Origin: Perca fluviatilis
Taxonomy: Eukaryota; Chordata; Actinopteri; Perciformes; Percidae
Direction: 5' to 3'
Length of the DNA stretch: 64,000 nucleotides
Assembly (NCBI RefSeq): GCF_010015445.1
Contig: NC_053116.1
Location: forward strand, 43,030,188-43,094,187
Below, one piece after another: positions 48,001 through 61,562 of the stretch. The notes beneath the pieces were generated by a model. The model searched no databases, was not told the origin of the DNA, and worked only from the letters and a program-made list of their open reading frames with translations. The first letter of the stretch is position 1; each line of letters begins with the position of its first letter. A program made the translations under genes and the position numbers.

Positions 48001-51000
48001 GAAACGTTCAAGGGGGCCGAATACTTTTGCAAGGCACTGTATATATTTGTATTCATATATTTCTCCGACTGATTTGTCCATGAGACAGGAAGATGTTTGT
48101 TAAATAAGTAAATTTGTGGTGTCTTGTAATCCCATGTGGGATGGGCCAAAATGTTTGGCATGACACAGAAATAAAACTAACTAACTAACAAGTCACCAGC
48201 AGTAAATATTGTGCTAGTACTAGTATTAAACTACAAAAAGCAAGACAGTTGCAAGCCTTTAATTAAAGCTTTTGATGGGACAGTTAGGTCCTAGAGATGT
48301 GGTGACAACAGCTGCGCAGAGGGGGCCCAATTAGATTTTTTGTCATGGGGTCCAAAATTCCTGGCAGCACCCCTGGCCATGCTAGTTGTTGAGATTATTT
48401 TAAATTTGGAGTGGTGGAATCGACAGACAGACAGACAGACAGACATACACTGCCATTCATAGAGGCACAAAGCTAGCTTGGCTAAGCCCTGAACAGTTAA
48501 AAATCACTTCCTGCCAGACATATGGTTGCTATTTAGATAAGCGACTTTCTGTTTTTGTATATGATTCGTTGCTGATATTAGAAGACAGAAGAAACAATTA
48601 TTTTAAAATAATAATAATAAAACCTGAATCTAAATGTAAAAGCTGTTTGAATCCCGGGTTAGCACTCACCTGGACCGTAGCAAATGAACGCTCTCTCCAT
48701 GTCACAGGACCAGCCCTCCCAGGCTCCTGATTGGCTGAAGTCTGCAGACACACAAGTCTTGTTCTTGTTATCAGGTTGCCCGTTCTTCCAGAAGCTGAAT
48801 GAGGAGGTACTTCCATCTGACCACTTCCAGGTGTCTCTGAAAAGGCCAATCCAGAATAAACCTCCTCCTGAAAGCATCGCCTGTACCTTCTGGTTCTCTG
48901 TCATGTTCCTCACACTGGCCAGGTCTGTGTAGTGAGCTCTGCAGTAGCTCTGGGCTGCAGTCCATGTCAGGATATTGATGACGATGACAAACGTCACATT
49001 TGACCCTGAAAATGAAGCAGAGAGAAGTGTAGAGGCAGCATAACATACAACCTCCCATCCATCCACATCTGTGATTCATGTCTTTATAATATCTAAAATA
49101 AATCCACTGAGATATAAAGAACCACATCAGATTGTTGTTTTTCTGCATATGAATATTTTATAAGGGTTATTAAACACACGTTCTTTTTATATTGTAAGAT
49201 GTGTGCACGTGAACATGCACAAGTCCAGTCTTTATAATATAATATGTCTTCGCTGCATCTCTTTCCACAGCGATGCTGATGAACCACTGAGCTGTTTTAT
49301 GGCCGTTACACACCAACCAGACGGCCGACCGTCGGCAGTAAAGCCAGTCGGACTGAGTTGGTCCAAAAAGTTCCTCAGAACATACCGGAGAGACGAGACC
49401 TAATATGTCTCCATAACAGCAGGCGGCGCTAATCTGTATTGTCACCCAAAAAATCAAAACCAGCAGCTGATTGGACGAACGCATCATGTGGTCTGGCTGC
49501 TGCTTCCAGATTTGGGATTTTTCAACCGGCCATTAATGGCGACTCGTTCAGAACACGATCTCATATTGTACTGAAATAGTTCACCGAAAAGTGTTTCTGA
49601 AAACATTTGAAGAGAGAAATAGGCCGTGCAGCTGCTGAATCTGTCTTCATTTCAGATCAACAAAGTTCAGTTTAAAAGATTTTCATCAGATTTTGAGAGA
49701 CTCTAGTCAGGCTCATCCCGCTCGCCATTTCCGGGTGAGTCCCGACTGCCCCCCCCTCCAACTGAACACGTCAGGTCGGCCAAAATGAATGCCGACAGCC
49801 CCCCAGACTGACGACGGCACGGGACACACCAAACAGACTGGAGTCACCGACCTCGCCAGACCGTCAGACGGCCGATTATCGGCTCGGTGGGTCAGGACCT
49901 TTACTGCTCTCATTCCTGCCGTCTTATTATCTGCTGCTCAGTCAGCTGGAAAGCTCTTTGAACGGCACTAACCTGTGTGAAAGCTGCTTTTAGTCAGAGT
50001 GAGTGACTGATACTACAGAGGCCTGAATAATGAAAAGAAAGAGGCAAAGAGAAGCAGAGAAGGGAAACTTCACTAGTTATTATTCTCACCTTTGATATCT
50101 GCACAGAGTGGATAACGGCTGTTGTCACAACTGTCGTCGTACCAGAGTCCATTAGAACCCATCCCTGTGCAGATTTTTCCACTGTCTCCAGCGTTTGGTC
50201 GTCCAGCCGCCCATCGTCTGAACTCCGTCTCCCCGGGTTTGTAGAAACTTGGGTCTGACAGAGACCACCTCCAGCTGCCCAGGACATGGTCATTGTACAG
50301 TCCTATCCAGGCTCTCTGATTGTGATATAAAGAATTAGACTCTGCTCTAGCTTTTTGTTGAAGACCAGATGTTTACCTAATCTTTCCATCTCCAGTCTTG
50401 ATACTATCAGTCTGATCCTCTACGACTCCTTCATTCTGTTACCCTCCTTTAATAACTCATTACCAGCGATAGTTTCTGATCACTCAAACTGATTTTCAAT
50501 CAGTTTCTCGAGAACATAGATCTCTGTTGTTGTAAATACTGTTTTGGGATGTTTAAGTGTTGTTTTACTGCATTAGTTGCATTCAGGGGTGGGTAGTAAC
50601 GAGTTACATTTACTCCGTTACATTTACTCCGTTACATTTACTTGAGTAAGTTTTAGAAAAAAGTATACTTCTAGGAGTAGTTTTAAATCACTATACTTTT
50701 CAGGGGACAGACAGCTAGCAGATAGTGAGATGTTTTTTACAGTGTGTTCAGGGGACAGGCAGCTAGCAGATAGTGAGGAGATGTTTTTTACAGTGTGTTC
50801 AGGCAGCCCACTCTCACTGAAAAGCGTACAAATAACACGGGTTTACACCTGTGAAAATACGTGCAATGTGTACGCTAAAGTAAAATTATGCGTACAGTAG
50901 ATACGTGGAGCGCTCCAATTACAGTAATGGAAACTGCTGCGTTTATAGTATAAAGGGACGTGGGACCGCGTAAGGAGGTTGGTTGGGGGGGTGGATGGGC

Positions 51001-54000
51001 GAAACACAGGACTTTAACCCCGGAGACCGGGGTTAAAGTCCCGTGTTTGGCGATTTTCAGCATGCGTTTTTTCTTTTGTCAGGCCGTTTATTAGCGTGTT
51101 TATGTGGCGCGTTTTGCGACTTTGTAGTGTTTTTTTGTTAAGCCTTCCCCAATGTTTCTTCCCTAAACCCAACCGTTTATTAGCGTGTTTTTGTGACTTT
51201 CTTGTGTTACTAAAGCCTTTCCCTGCATTATTTTTCTAAACCCAACCATATTTATCTTTTTGTGTGTGACGCTGTTCTCGCGATAACACACAACGTGGCG
51301 ACGCGAGCTGCGTGCATATAAAACGCACCGGTCTCCCTTACTTCAATTGGAGCGCTCCGCGTATGTAATGCACGAAGAATTTTACTTTGGCGTACACATT
51401 GCACGGTTGTAAACCCGTGTTATTTGTACGCTTTCGAGTGAGACCGGGTTGGTTCAGGGGACAGGCAGCTAGCAGATAGTGAGGAGATGTTTTTTACAGT
51501 GTGTTCAGGGGCAGTGGCAGTTCTAGACAAATTTTACTAGGGGGGCCAAGGAGGGGCCAGTGTTTAACCAGGTGGGCACATTAAAAAAAGGCAACAAATG
51601 ATATTTAAAGATTATAAACTTTATTTTACTTTAAAATCATATAAACATTTATTTTGTACAAGAATGAGTGCAGGTGCAAGAGAGGTAGGGCCATAAAAAA
51701 TGAAAAATGTCTACATGCATAGCAATATGTAGAGTCCATCATGACAGAATACTCGAGCCATGGATGAAGATTAGACCAGTTTGGCCCGAAGCTCTGTCTT
51801 CTGTCCCCCATCAAAATGGTTGGAAATATATTCAAGTTGGGCTGTACTGGTACATCATTCTTGGACTTGCTGCTATCTGTAGAAAGATGGACAGTAAACA
51901 TAGGGCACAACTACAACATTTATTTACTTACAGTGGTATGCATGAGTTTAGACACCCATGCTAAAGTTGACTAAAAAAAAAAATCTTAATGCCTTAATTT
52001 AAAAAAAAAATGAGGATACCCCCACATCATCACATACCCTTCACCATACCCAGGGGCGGATCTAGAAAAATATTTCTGGGGTGGCGAGAGGGGGGCAGGA
52101 ATTGTTGAGGGGTGGCAACATATGTCAGACGTATATTTACTGAATTTAATCAGTTATCACAGTTTGATGAGAAATAGTATATACACACTACAAAAGGGCA
52201 CAGGCTGCCATTTACAAACTCATCCAGACAAACTTCATCTCATGCAATCAGTGTCCTGCATTTGAGGTTTCATTTGAAACAGTTCATATTAGGAATAAGT
52301 GACCGTACAATGTGATCTCACTTAATAGGAGATATAGAAGTATGATAGAAGTAAGGGGCATTATCACAGGAAAGGCATTAAGTTAAGACCCAGGTGATGA
52401 GAGGCAGATGTGTGAGAGGGGAAGCAAACTGTTTTGGACTGTGTCAGAGAGGAAGCGATGCAGGCAGCATTTGTACAAGATTAGGAACTGTCATTGATTA
52501 GTTAGAACCATCAGACTGGGTTAACACACTAACATTTTAGCCTGGGAGAGGATTTTTAGGTTCATTTGTTTATTTTTTGTTTTATTTATATATATGTTTT
52601 ATTTTTTATATTTAATCTGAGCAATAGATCTAAAATACATTCTACACAAAATATAAAAACTCATCTCCGCATCTCATCACACTTTCACACTGACAACTTT
52701 CCCTAATTATTCATATTTAAGCTTTGTCATTTGTTGTTCTTATTCATATCTAACTTAGTATGTATATACTTAGTATATACTATGCATCAACAGTTTCCAT
52801 ACCGTGTGGACCAGCTTGACTGGAGATGGTTGCTGATGGCCCCCCCAGGCACTCTGCTTTCCCTTTCACTGTCTGAGCCCTGCACCTTCTCTTGTCTCTC
52901 GCTTTCTCCCTCCTCCTCTTCTCTTTCTCCCTCCTCCTCTTCTCTTTCTCCCTCCTCCTCTTCTCTTTCTCCCTCCTCCTCATCTTGGTGATGCTCTCCC
53001 TCCATATCTTCACCGCTGTGGTCTTCTCCCACCTCCTCCTGTCCCTGGTCGCCTTGGCCTTGTATTCTGTCTCTGTCACGTTTCTGATGCCCTTTTCTCT
53101 CTCCTTCCACCTCTTTTCTCTCTCCTTCCACCCCTTTTCTCTCTCCTTCCACCTCTTTTCTCTCTCTCCTTCCACACCTCTTTTCTATCTCCTTCCACCT
53201 CTTCTCTCTCTCCTTCCACTTCTTTCTTCTCTCCCTTTCACCTCATCTTCTCCATCTACCTTGCTCACTTGTTCATTTTCTATTTCTCTCTTTTTTTTCT
53301 CTCTTTTTTTTTGGAGACAAAACTGAATATGCTACCTTTCCTCTTCATGTCTGTAAGATTCAAAGTAACGATGTTTTCCTTGACAGACGTTGAATCAATA
53401 TTAGCTTTTGTAGCCTACTTTACACAGAACAAACGTCAGACCCTAAGTAACATTGTATAGTTGGTGAAATAACGTTCTTCAACCTGATTTTTATCATCTC
53501 AAAATCAGCATCGCCACTATGCTAGCACTGTGCTTTCGTTATAATTTCATTTCTGGATAGATAGTTAATCCGTTTTGACCTCTTTCCTCCTGTGTCTCCA
53601 TTCCTTTGACTCCTGGCTCCCTCGCTTCGCGCCGCTCAGTTTTCCAAACAAACCGCTCTCTCCGCTCTGGCGTCATCTTATGCTGCATTCACTGCAGTCG
53701 GACATTGGAGATGCACGCTCGTAAATTGTAAAATTGGCCATAACTTTTACCGTAATTCGTTGCTGCCAACTGGGGTGGCAGCAGGGGTGGCAAGGCTTTC
53801 TTTTAGGGTGGCAGATTTTTTAATTCCTCTTTTTAGTCAACATTAGCATGGGTTTCTAAAAACGTATGCATACCGCTGTATGCATGTATTTCAAAATGGG
53901 GGCCAAGTATTTACTTGAAAAAAGAAACCGAGTCACACTGACACAAAAAAAGAGTTTACAGCAGAAAGCATTTTAAGGACACACAGTAGGCGTACGATTA

Positions 54001-57000
54001 AATTGTAATTGCACTACTTTTCAAATAGTAAGAACCTTCTTCATCAAAAACCTGATGGTGCAGTACTTGATCCATATGGATCCACTTGCTGTCCCCCTGG
54101 CTGTTCTCCTCTCTGTCCCTGTAGGTTTTCATCTTCCTCACCCTCTTCTTCATCCTCCTCACCCTCTGGAATTTCCCTCGGTGTCAGAGCCCTCACTTTC
54201 ATCACATGCCCTCTCTCCATCCTCCACCGACTCCTCTGGCTCTCCCTCTTCCTGCTCTTCAACACCTTCATTTGTTTCTCACTGCTGTTTTTCTCACTTT
54301 TTTGTTTACTGGGGCAAAATAAAAAGACGATATGTCCCTTCCTCGTTTCATGATAACTTTTAGAAGAAGAAAAACATAGGGGTATGCATTACATTTCGTT
54401 GCCTAACCATCCCTCCCTACTTAACACTGACAGATAACCTGTTGATTACTTTACTCAAATGTATTTATTATCGCGATGCAACAGCCAAGAGGGATGAAGT
54501 TCCGTGGTTTACATCACAGCATTGTGTAGACCTAGCAAGGAGACTGACATTTGGATATTTGCTTCTGCTTCGATGAGTTTGCTTAAATATGATTAACTTT
54601 CTAAACACATCGAGACCAGACATTTACAAACGTGATTTCATTATCAATGTGAGGAACAAAAGGAACACGGTTATGTGCAAAAACAACAAGTCACTTACGA
54701 GATGAAATTGTTTTGCTTACCTTCGACTCTTACAACAGGAGAAACCGTAGCTCCTCTCTCCAAGAGTATGTCTCATTCAACGAGCAGCACCACATGTGGG
54801 CGTGGAAGGCAGGCTACAGTATTTGGGAGCAGCGCTCTAATTTACCCGTGTAGAACGTTGCGCTTTTGGCGCTCGCATGTAAAATCATAATAAATCAATA
54901 ATCTTTTTATTTGGTCAGCACGGGGGGGCCACAGGGGTGGCCAGGGACATTTCTAGGGAGGCACGGGCCTCCCTAGAAATGTCCCAGGTAATAAGACCGA
55001 AATAATATTATTAAAATAAAGAAATTAATACCATGATAACATCTAAATAAATGTTGATAGATGTAACGTTATAGTTTAAAAAATATAAATCAACAAAAAA
55101 GCAACCCAGCTTCCCTGGCCGAAATAGACCGAAATAATAACATTAAAATAAATACATATAAACCATGATAATATCTCGTGAATAATGTTGATTAAAACAG
55201 CGGTTATTGGGCTAAAAATACCAATAATAACTGTCACAGATTTCGAGTTAAGGGGCGGGGCGTGTTTTTTTCTTTCGTCGGTATTTGACGGTGAGGGAAT
55301 AACATGAATGTCTATCTGACGGACCGCCTCGTCAAAAATAACACCAAGGGTACCCCTCTTTGGTTGAAACCTGACGCCAGGGTCCTTGACCATGCGTCAT
55401 ACATTTGACGAGTAGGGAGCGAGACTGTGTTGGATAGTGAGGAGATGTTTTTGCAGTGTGTTCAGGGGACAGACAGCTAGCAGATAGTGAAGTTTGCTGT
55501 ATGTGATGAAAAATGTTGTAGCCTAAAAAACGCGTGACATCACTTAGAGCACCTTAATGTCTTGTATCGACTTGCTTCTATTGTTGCCTCTTGGCCAGGT
55601 CGTCATGTAAATAAGAATTGATTGTCGATTGACTTATCTGGTTAAGTAAGGTACAATAATAAATAAAATAAAAAAAACTGGACTTCAAAACATCTGTTTG
55701 TTATGTTCAAATGATGGTGAACAACATCCACAGCCTTCGTTCTGAGTACATATATATTCAAATGTTTATGTGAAGTTAATTTGAGGCTGGCCATCAATCA
55801 CTACAGGCTGTAGTAGACCCTCGTTGCACGATAAGGAACATTTGCGCGGTAACATTACTCCCGGTAGTGCACATTGGGCGCGCGGTCTTCACCACTTCTG
55901 ACCTGTACAGGTGCGTCTGTTTAACCATAAAATGGCCTAAAACGTAATCACAATTCATTATTTATTCGGCAAATAATGTTTCCATTGTAATGGGAAAATT
56001 ACATTTAAGCATAATTCCTAATATTTTTATGTTTTATTTCTACTTTAATTCTCTCACAAATGCTGAAAGAGTCTATCTCATTTCCCACATGCATATTTTG
56101 ATTCTAAACTTTGTGAGACATCCAGTCTGGAACATTATATGAGCACTGTTAGCCTGAACCGATAAAGGTACAAGGTCACCCTAAAACTCTCATGTTTTCC
56201 CATGCCAGTTAAGATGTAACTGGGGGGTGAAAGTCGTACGGGAGGAGGAGGTGAGATGGCTCCGAGATGTCTCTTGTATTTCTCTGATTGTCTTCATGTG
56301 TATCAGATTGCCTGTAAGAACTGTAGCGTCATAATAATCCAAGTGTGTGTGTGCTGTCACTCTGAAGATGCATATAAGCCTGGTGTTCTGTTCACTCATT
56401 TGAGAAACTGACTCCACACTGGGCTGCTGTGCCCTTTGTGAAATCATATTGCTCCTATATTTGCAAATATATCTTTTTTAATAAAATACAAAAACCCAAC
56501 TTGGTTTTAGTCTCAGTCTGTCTTATTTGTTTCAATTTACTAAACTCTGAAAACTTACTCCCTGCTGCAAAGAAAACTTCCACGACAAACATGGCGACGA
56601 GATGGGAGATCATGTGCGGGGGTCAGATAAAAGAGACTCCGTGGTTGACCGAGGACTCGCGATCCGAGATCCAACGATCTTCGCCTCTACCTCGCCCGAA
56701 AAGCATTCAGAGAGAGAGGATCAGAAACCACGGAGGACTCTACTGACCCAACACTGATCTATTAAGACGGAAGCAATTCCACGCAGCAGGGTAAGATCAT
56801 ACTCTAATTTAAATTAAATTCAGAGTAATTTGAATTGGCTGAAGTAAAACTTCCAGAAACAAATACTGACACTAAAATAGGATAACCACTTTGGGGTTGT
56901 TTGTATTCATTTTTGGTAGGCCTAGTTTTTTATGTTTGTGTAAATACATAATTGTGATCGTTCTAGCAGTGTTTTGGCACCATAAAACTGATCCACACGG

Positions 57001-60000
57001 GTGTGACTTTACTTTATAGATTTTTGGGGGACAAATCTAATTAGGTTTTGAAGTAAATCTAATAAACAGTTTTTCAGAAACTGTTAGGTTTTTTCGTGCT
57101 TGGGTTTTTCCGAAATAAGATAGAAACCGGGCCTTACAGTGACGATTGTAAGTAGGATAGAAGTACTTCTTCCCAGTAAAATGGGTAACGGATCGGGCAG
57201 ATCCGGGTCACACATCCCTAGGGGAACTGTGGTGGATGACATGGTGCGAAAATACGACTCAAAAAGTTTGGAGTGTCTGCCGTATTGGTCCAAAACTTAC
57301 AGTTTTCCTGAAAATGGGTCTTTTAGCACATACAAACTCAAATTGTTAAAACAGGAATTAGTGGAACAAGAGAAAAAAAACTAATGAAAAAGACAAAATT
57401 AAGAGGATTTAAAGCTACTGAGTACAGGAAAAACAAACAATGTTTTCAGGGAAAGAATGCAAAAACACACATACACCAATAACCTCTTCATCAGTTCTAA
57501 CCAAAGCCCATGTTCTGAGCTTTCTCTAAAAATCAGGAAGACAAGCTGGAGAAACGGAGGGACGAAGAGGACACGGACTCAACTCTCTGCATCGGGTGGA
57601 AAGACCAACGAGTACGTGAGAAAACCATGTTTGAAGCGTTTGTCTGCATGTTACAACAGGCTGGTGGCAACATATGGAGTGCGGACCCGAAAAAGGCCGC
57701 TCCCACAAAGGACGTGGTCGAGCCAGAAGAGGCCGAGGCGGGTACCGTGGGCAAAATGGTGAGCCCAACAACCCAGACCAGTGTTGGTACTGCAAGGACT
57801 TTGGACATTGGGTATGTAACTGCCTGAAGAAAAAGAAAAAAACACCTCAGACAGAGAACAACACCTGTCCCTCTGTTTGACTGAGTCCAAAAGCTGATGA
57901 AGAAGGTAGTGCTACCACACACACACTCGCTTCATGCAATGAAGAAATGCTTGGCACTGATACACTGTTTTTTTTTTTGCTATTTAGGGACAATTGATAG
58001 GTTAGAAAGTTCTGAAAAAGAATCTAATCAGTTAAACCATTATAGTATGTTATCTTCTGAAACCAAGAAGAAGATGCCTACTACTGAGTGTAAAGTTAAA
58101 GGGGTTCCACTCACATAACTTGATTATTAGAGCTAAAGATTTGACACTGAAGCTCAGTGGTCATTCTATTTGGTCAACTGGGAATACAGGTTAAACAGTA
58201 AGAGAACAATTTTCTGTTCCTTTCTCATATACATGGGAAACTTTTTTTGGGGTCTGGTTTATGTCCACTTATTTTGCTCAGGTAGTGATTTAATGTGCAC
58301 TTTTAACATTGGCTTAACCTCAACACCTGACGGATTGAGAGTTTCTTGTAATGATGCATCTAACAAAACCACATTTGTTAATCACAGTGTGGCTAAAATG
58401 ACCTCACTGAGGCAGCGTCTGTAATCAGCCCTGCCTCTGACTGCATGAAACCTGACAACCTGAACTACACAGCTCCTGTTACTACAGGGCCTGATGAAGA
58501 ATGCTCAAAACGGTTCTTTAGCGACATGATGACAGTTTGACAACCTCACATCTGATTTGGACTGATACTGACTGTGTTGTAGCTTGACTGACAACCAATA
58601 TAGTTTTTTAAAGTGCCCAGCTTGTGTTTTTTCTACATATCTCAAAGCTGCATCTGCTTTTTCCTTCCTCGAGAGAGAGTTTTTTGGTGCAGTGCTGTTT
58701 TCATGTAAAATGAACAGAATAGCAACTTTTTCAGTTTAGTGTTAATGATTAGGATTTTTTACTTGAGCCTGTCACGTAAAATTTCTGTACACGTTCCTGA
58801 TGTCACTGTAAGACTTTTTTCTGCCGAAGCTAATGAAGTGTTCGTAAATATGAAACTGGCTCGGCAGTCTTACGCTGGGACTGCCAGATCCCTAAAAACA
58901 GTTGATGCAGACCGTTGATAAGCACAAGAGCTGCGTGGCTCTGTGTTGCTGCAACACCACCGCAAAAAAACTCTGTCCGGTTGCAAATTTCTCTGCTAAA
59001 CTTGATTCTGCCGCTCGAAGCATTAAATACGCCCTGTTCCACATTCTGTGTCACACATTTTGTGGGAACAGAATGAAAAACTCTATTTATCTGTGGCCAG
59101 GTACCTTAGATATTACTACTCTGTTAGATTGCAAAATGTCACTCTAACAGTATTTAACCCTGATTTTCTTCTCCACACACCAGCTGACAGAGAGAAACAA
59201 TTGGGTTGCAGAGTTACAGGTGGTCTGAATACCATGACCTGACCTCTCTGACACACCTCTCACTAACCCTGATTTCATTTTTTTAGGTTAACAGTTCTTC
59301 TTCCAGAGACTCTAGCAGTGGCCTAACCGTGTGGGCTTCTCTGTTGTAGGTGTTTCTGATGCTATCCGATTTGTACCACTGCCATCTCATCTCTCAGTAC
59401 AAGCAGTAAACAGAAGGCTATCCAGCTTTTCTTTCCTATTTTGGCAAAGTACACATGGGTTAAAACCAGGTGTAAAAAGGGGGGGGGGTGATTAGTATGA
59501 TGGAAATACAATTGAGGGAAAAACAATTGTTTCACAATGGTGAAACAACATTGGTTCACAAATGATTTCTTTTTGGATCAGGACTACTGTCAGCCAGTGT
59601 AGGAGCCAAAGCCCTACTTACTGAAATAATTCCAAAATGGAGAATTCCAACCAAAATCTCAAGTATAGTGGTTTGCATTCAAAATGCAACATGCCTACAT
59701 TTGACAGGAGCTCTGCTTATTGTACTGAGGTATAAAATGTGCACGCGCAAGTGACTTAACCTGTCACCCTTTTGAGATTTTGTTTACAGCACCTCCACAC
59801 ATTGGACTTGGTTGAGATGCACCCACCAGATACACCATATTCGTGTCCCCTCCAGCTGTAGGACCAGTAAAAACTGTCTGGAGGTACGGACCAGCAGACG
59901 GACTGAGAGAAGGAGGGGGGGAGCGAGAGACCGTTCTGCTCTGACACATTGTGAAGTTAAGTAGCACACAGACTCACATTCTGAAAATACACACACTGTT

Positions 60001-60508
60001 AGGAGAAGATAATTAGAAGTACTTATTTTTACTTTTAAGATAAGTATTCAGTTGGTGTGTCAGGAAACGTTTAAAGTACATTTCATTGTTCGAATCTGAA
60101 TTGGACTGATGAAAAGTTGATAGAAATAATTTTGGCTTTAGGTAAAGTCTGACATAAACATCTGTAAACTATTTTTGGGTAAATACAGGCATAAATAATC
60201 CATTCAAAGACTTCCTAGACCTGTGTAAGTTGTGTAAGGTTTGTGTAAGTGTTGAGATGGGGTTTGAAACCATGACGATTAAATGTATCAACAACTTGGA
60301 GATATGATTAAGACTAAACATCTAAATGAAAATGTTGAATGTTGATGTGACTGCTTAATGATGTACATTATGAGTAATGTACTGAGACAATGGTATACAC
60401 ATATCCATTTAATATTTACTCTCATATCTATGTTTACACGAAAAGTAATATATAAGTTAAAGATAAAACTTGTAAACAAGTAAAAGATAATACTTTTATA
60501 CTATAAAG

Positions 60509-60543
<35 letters not shown>

Positions 60544-61498
60544 TAGTATACTTTATAAATAGAAGGGATAACAATTCAGTCAGGAAAAGCTTAGAAGAAA
60601 CAAGAGCTTTAGAGAGATAGAGAAATGCAAAGAATGACAGGATGCCAGTCTATGAGAGACTGGTTCAGGTTACAGCAGGCGTGTCCAGCGAGGAGGAGTC
60701 TGCCACAAGACCTTCTGTCTCTGAGCCTTCAGCACACCAACATAAAAACTTGAATTGACTCAAATACCTAAAAGTTTAGAAAAAACAAGAAGTTGCCTTT
60801 CAGGCCAGTTCCTGCTGGTGCTATAGAGCTAAATGTACTTTTGAATTAGGACAATAGGTTTCCTATTGATGGAATGTATAGGAGTTACATTTAACAGTTA
60901 TTTTAAATCAGAAGTCAATTATATTTGATCAACTTCTTGCTTTTATCTGGAGGGAATTTCCCCAGTGGGGGCTAAATAAAATCGTATGTCATATAGGTTA
61001 TAACAGTTGGTTTTTGGATTTCAAAGACAAAAAAGTTAGTATCAGAATTTTGTCAAATGCTTACAGATGCTATTTGTAATCTGACATATTTGGGTTAAAA
61101 AGAATTAGGATTTTTGTACACAAAACATATGTTTATGAAATATAATGTTTTATTGTCATCAAACTGCCCGACCAATATATAGGCCTACAAGTCCAACTGA
61201 AATGATTAGTTGCTAAATCAATTAGTTGATTGACAGAAAACTGCTTTGATCATTTCCAGTTTCAAAACATTTAAGGACTTTTCGATATTGCTGATTTTTT
61301 GTACCTTAAGTACATATTTTTAATGGAATATTGGTGGTAACAGAAAATGTTTACTATAACTATCTGTATGAACCTTGTTTAATTGACTAACCCCATTTAA
61401 GCAATATTTTTGAATCAATGATGACATAGATCAAACTTTGAAAAGCAGTGTGTTTAAATGCTTCTTCTTACAGAGGCTCAAAACAGCCAAGAAGGGGA

Positions 61499-61562
<64 letters not shown>

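Larger units (their letters stand above)
44690..48190 (+). mobile_element. LINE fragment, plus strand, interrupted by Tc1
   Basis: The reading starts near [19 protein letters not shown] and continues with [20 protein letters not shown] (about 45.16 kb), [15 protein letters not shown], a VKQGDVFS block, then YAGDIVLL at 45.65 kb where the usual catalytic YADD is expected. After deletions comes [20 protein letters not shown] (46.0 kb) and [15 protein letters not shown] near 46.3 kb. The 3' UTR resumes after the Tc1 at 48042 and ends with an AATAAA and ctaactaactaac tail near 48.19 kb. 5' truncated and frameshifted. Clade not resolved. Confidence 0.8.
43622..48375. mobile_element. Second hAT-type element, 8-bp target duplication GCCATGCT
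   Basis: Starts caggggcgcc and ends agcacccctg, so the terminal CAGGGG(C/T)GC is inverted at both ends. GCCATGCT is duplicated exactly at 43614-43621 and 48376-48383. It carries no transposase of its own that I can see. Instead it contains a LINE fragment (about 44.69-48.19 kb) which holds a Tc1 element. It is non-autonomous or was gutted. Confidence 0.88.
51931..53878. mobile_element. Mariner-like element with TA target duplication
   Basis: Left end cagtggtatgcatgagttta, right end acgtatgcataccgctg. The inverted repeats continue through acccatgctaa and gttgactaaaaa with a few mismatches. TA flanks at 51929-51930 and 53879-53880. There is no mariner transposase. The interior is filled by another repeat starting caggggcggatctag near 52.05 kb and by a TC-rich tract. 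Confidence 0.75.
51512..54962 (-). mobile_element. Third hAT element, non-autonomous, minus strand, with nested insert
   Basis: Left end cagtggcagttctagacaaa is typical of a fish hAT. The minus strand keeps the TTF zinc-finger exon of a hAT transposase at about 51.70-51.87 kb ([28 protein letters not shown]) but the rest of the enzyme is missing. The right end is only approximate: it merges into a 19-bp hairpin at 54944-54985. A mariner-like element sits inside (51931-53878). Confidence 0.6.

Noticed and set aside
52780..53175. Arg/Glu/Lys-rich 131-codon minus-strand ORF resembling a coiled-coil protein
   Set aside because: Produced by a TC-rich tandem repeat; no flanking exon or domain.
59756..59996. 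Minus-strand ORFs of 63-70 codons inside the ERV, at first taken for a lectin exon
   Set aside because: No CTLD signature (no WIGL or ordered Cys), and no splice sites fitting the lectin phases.
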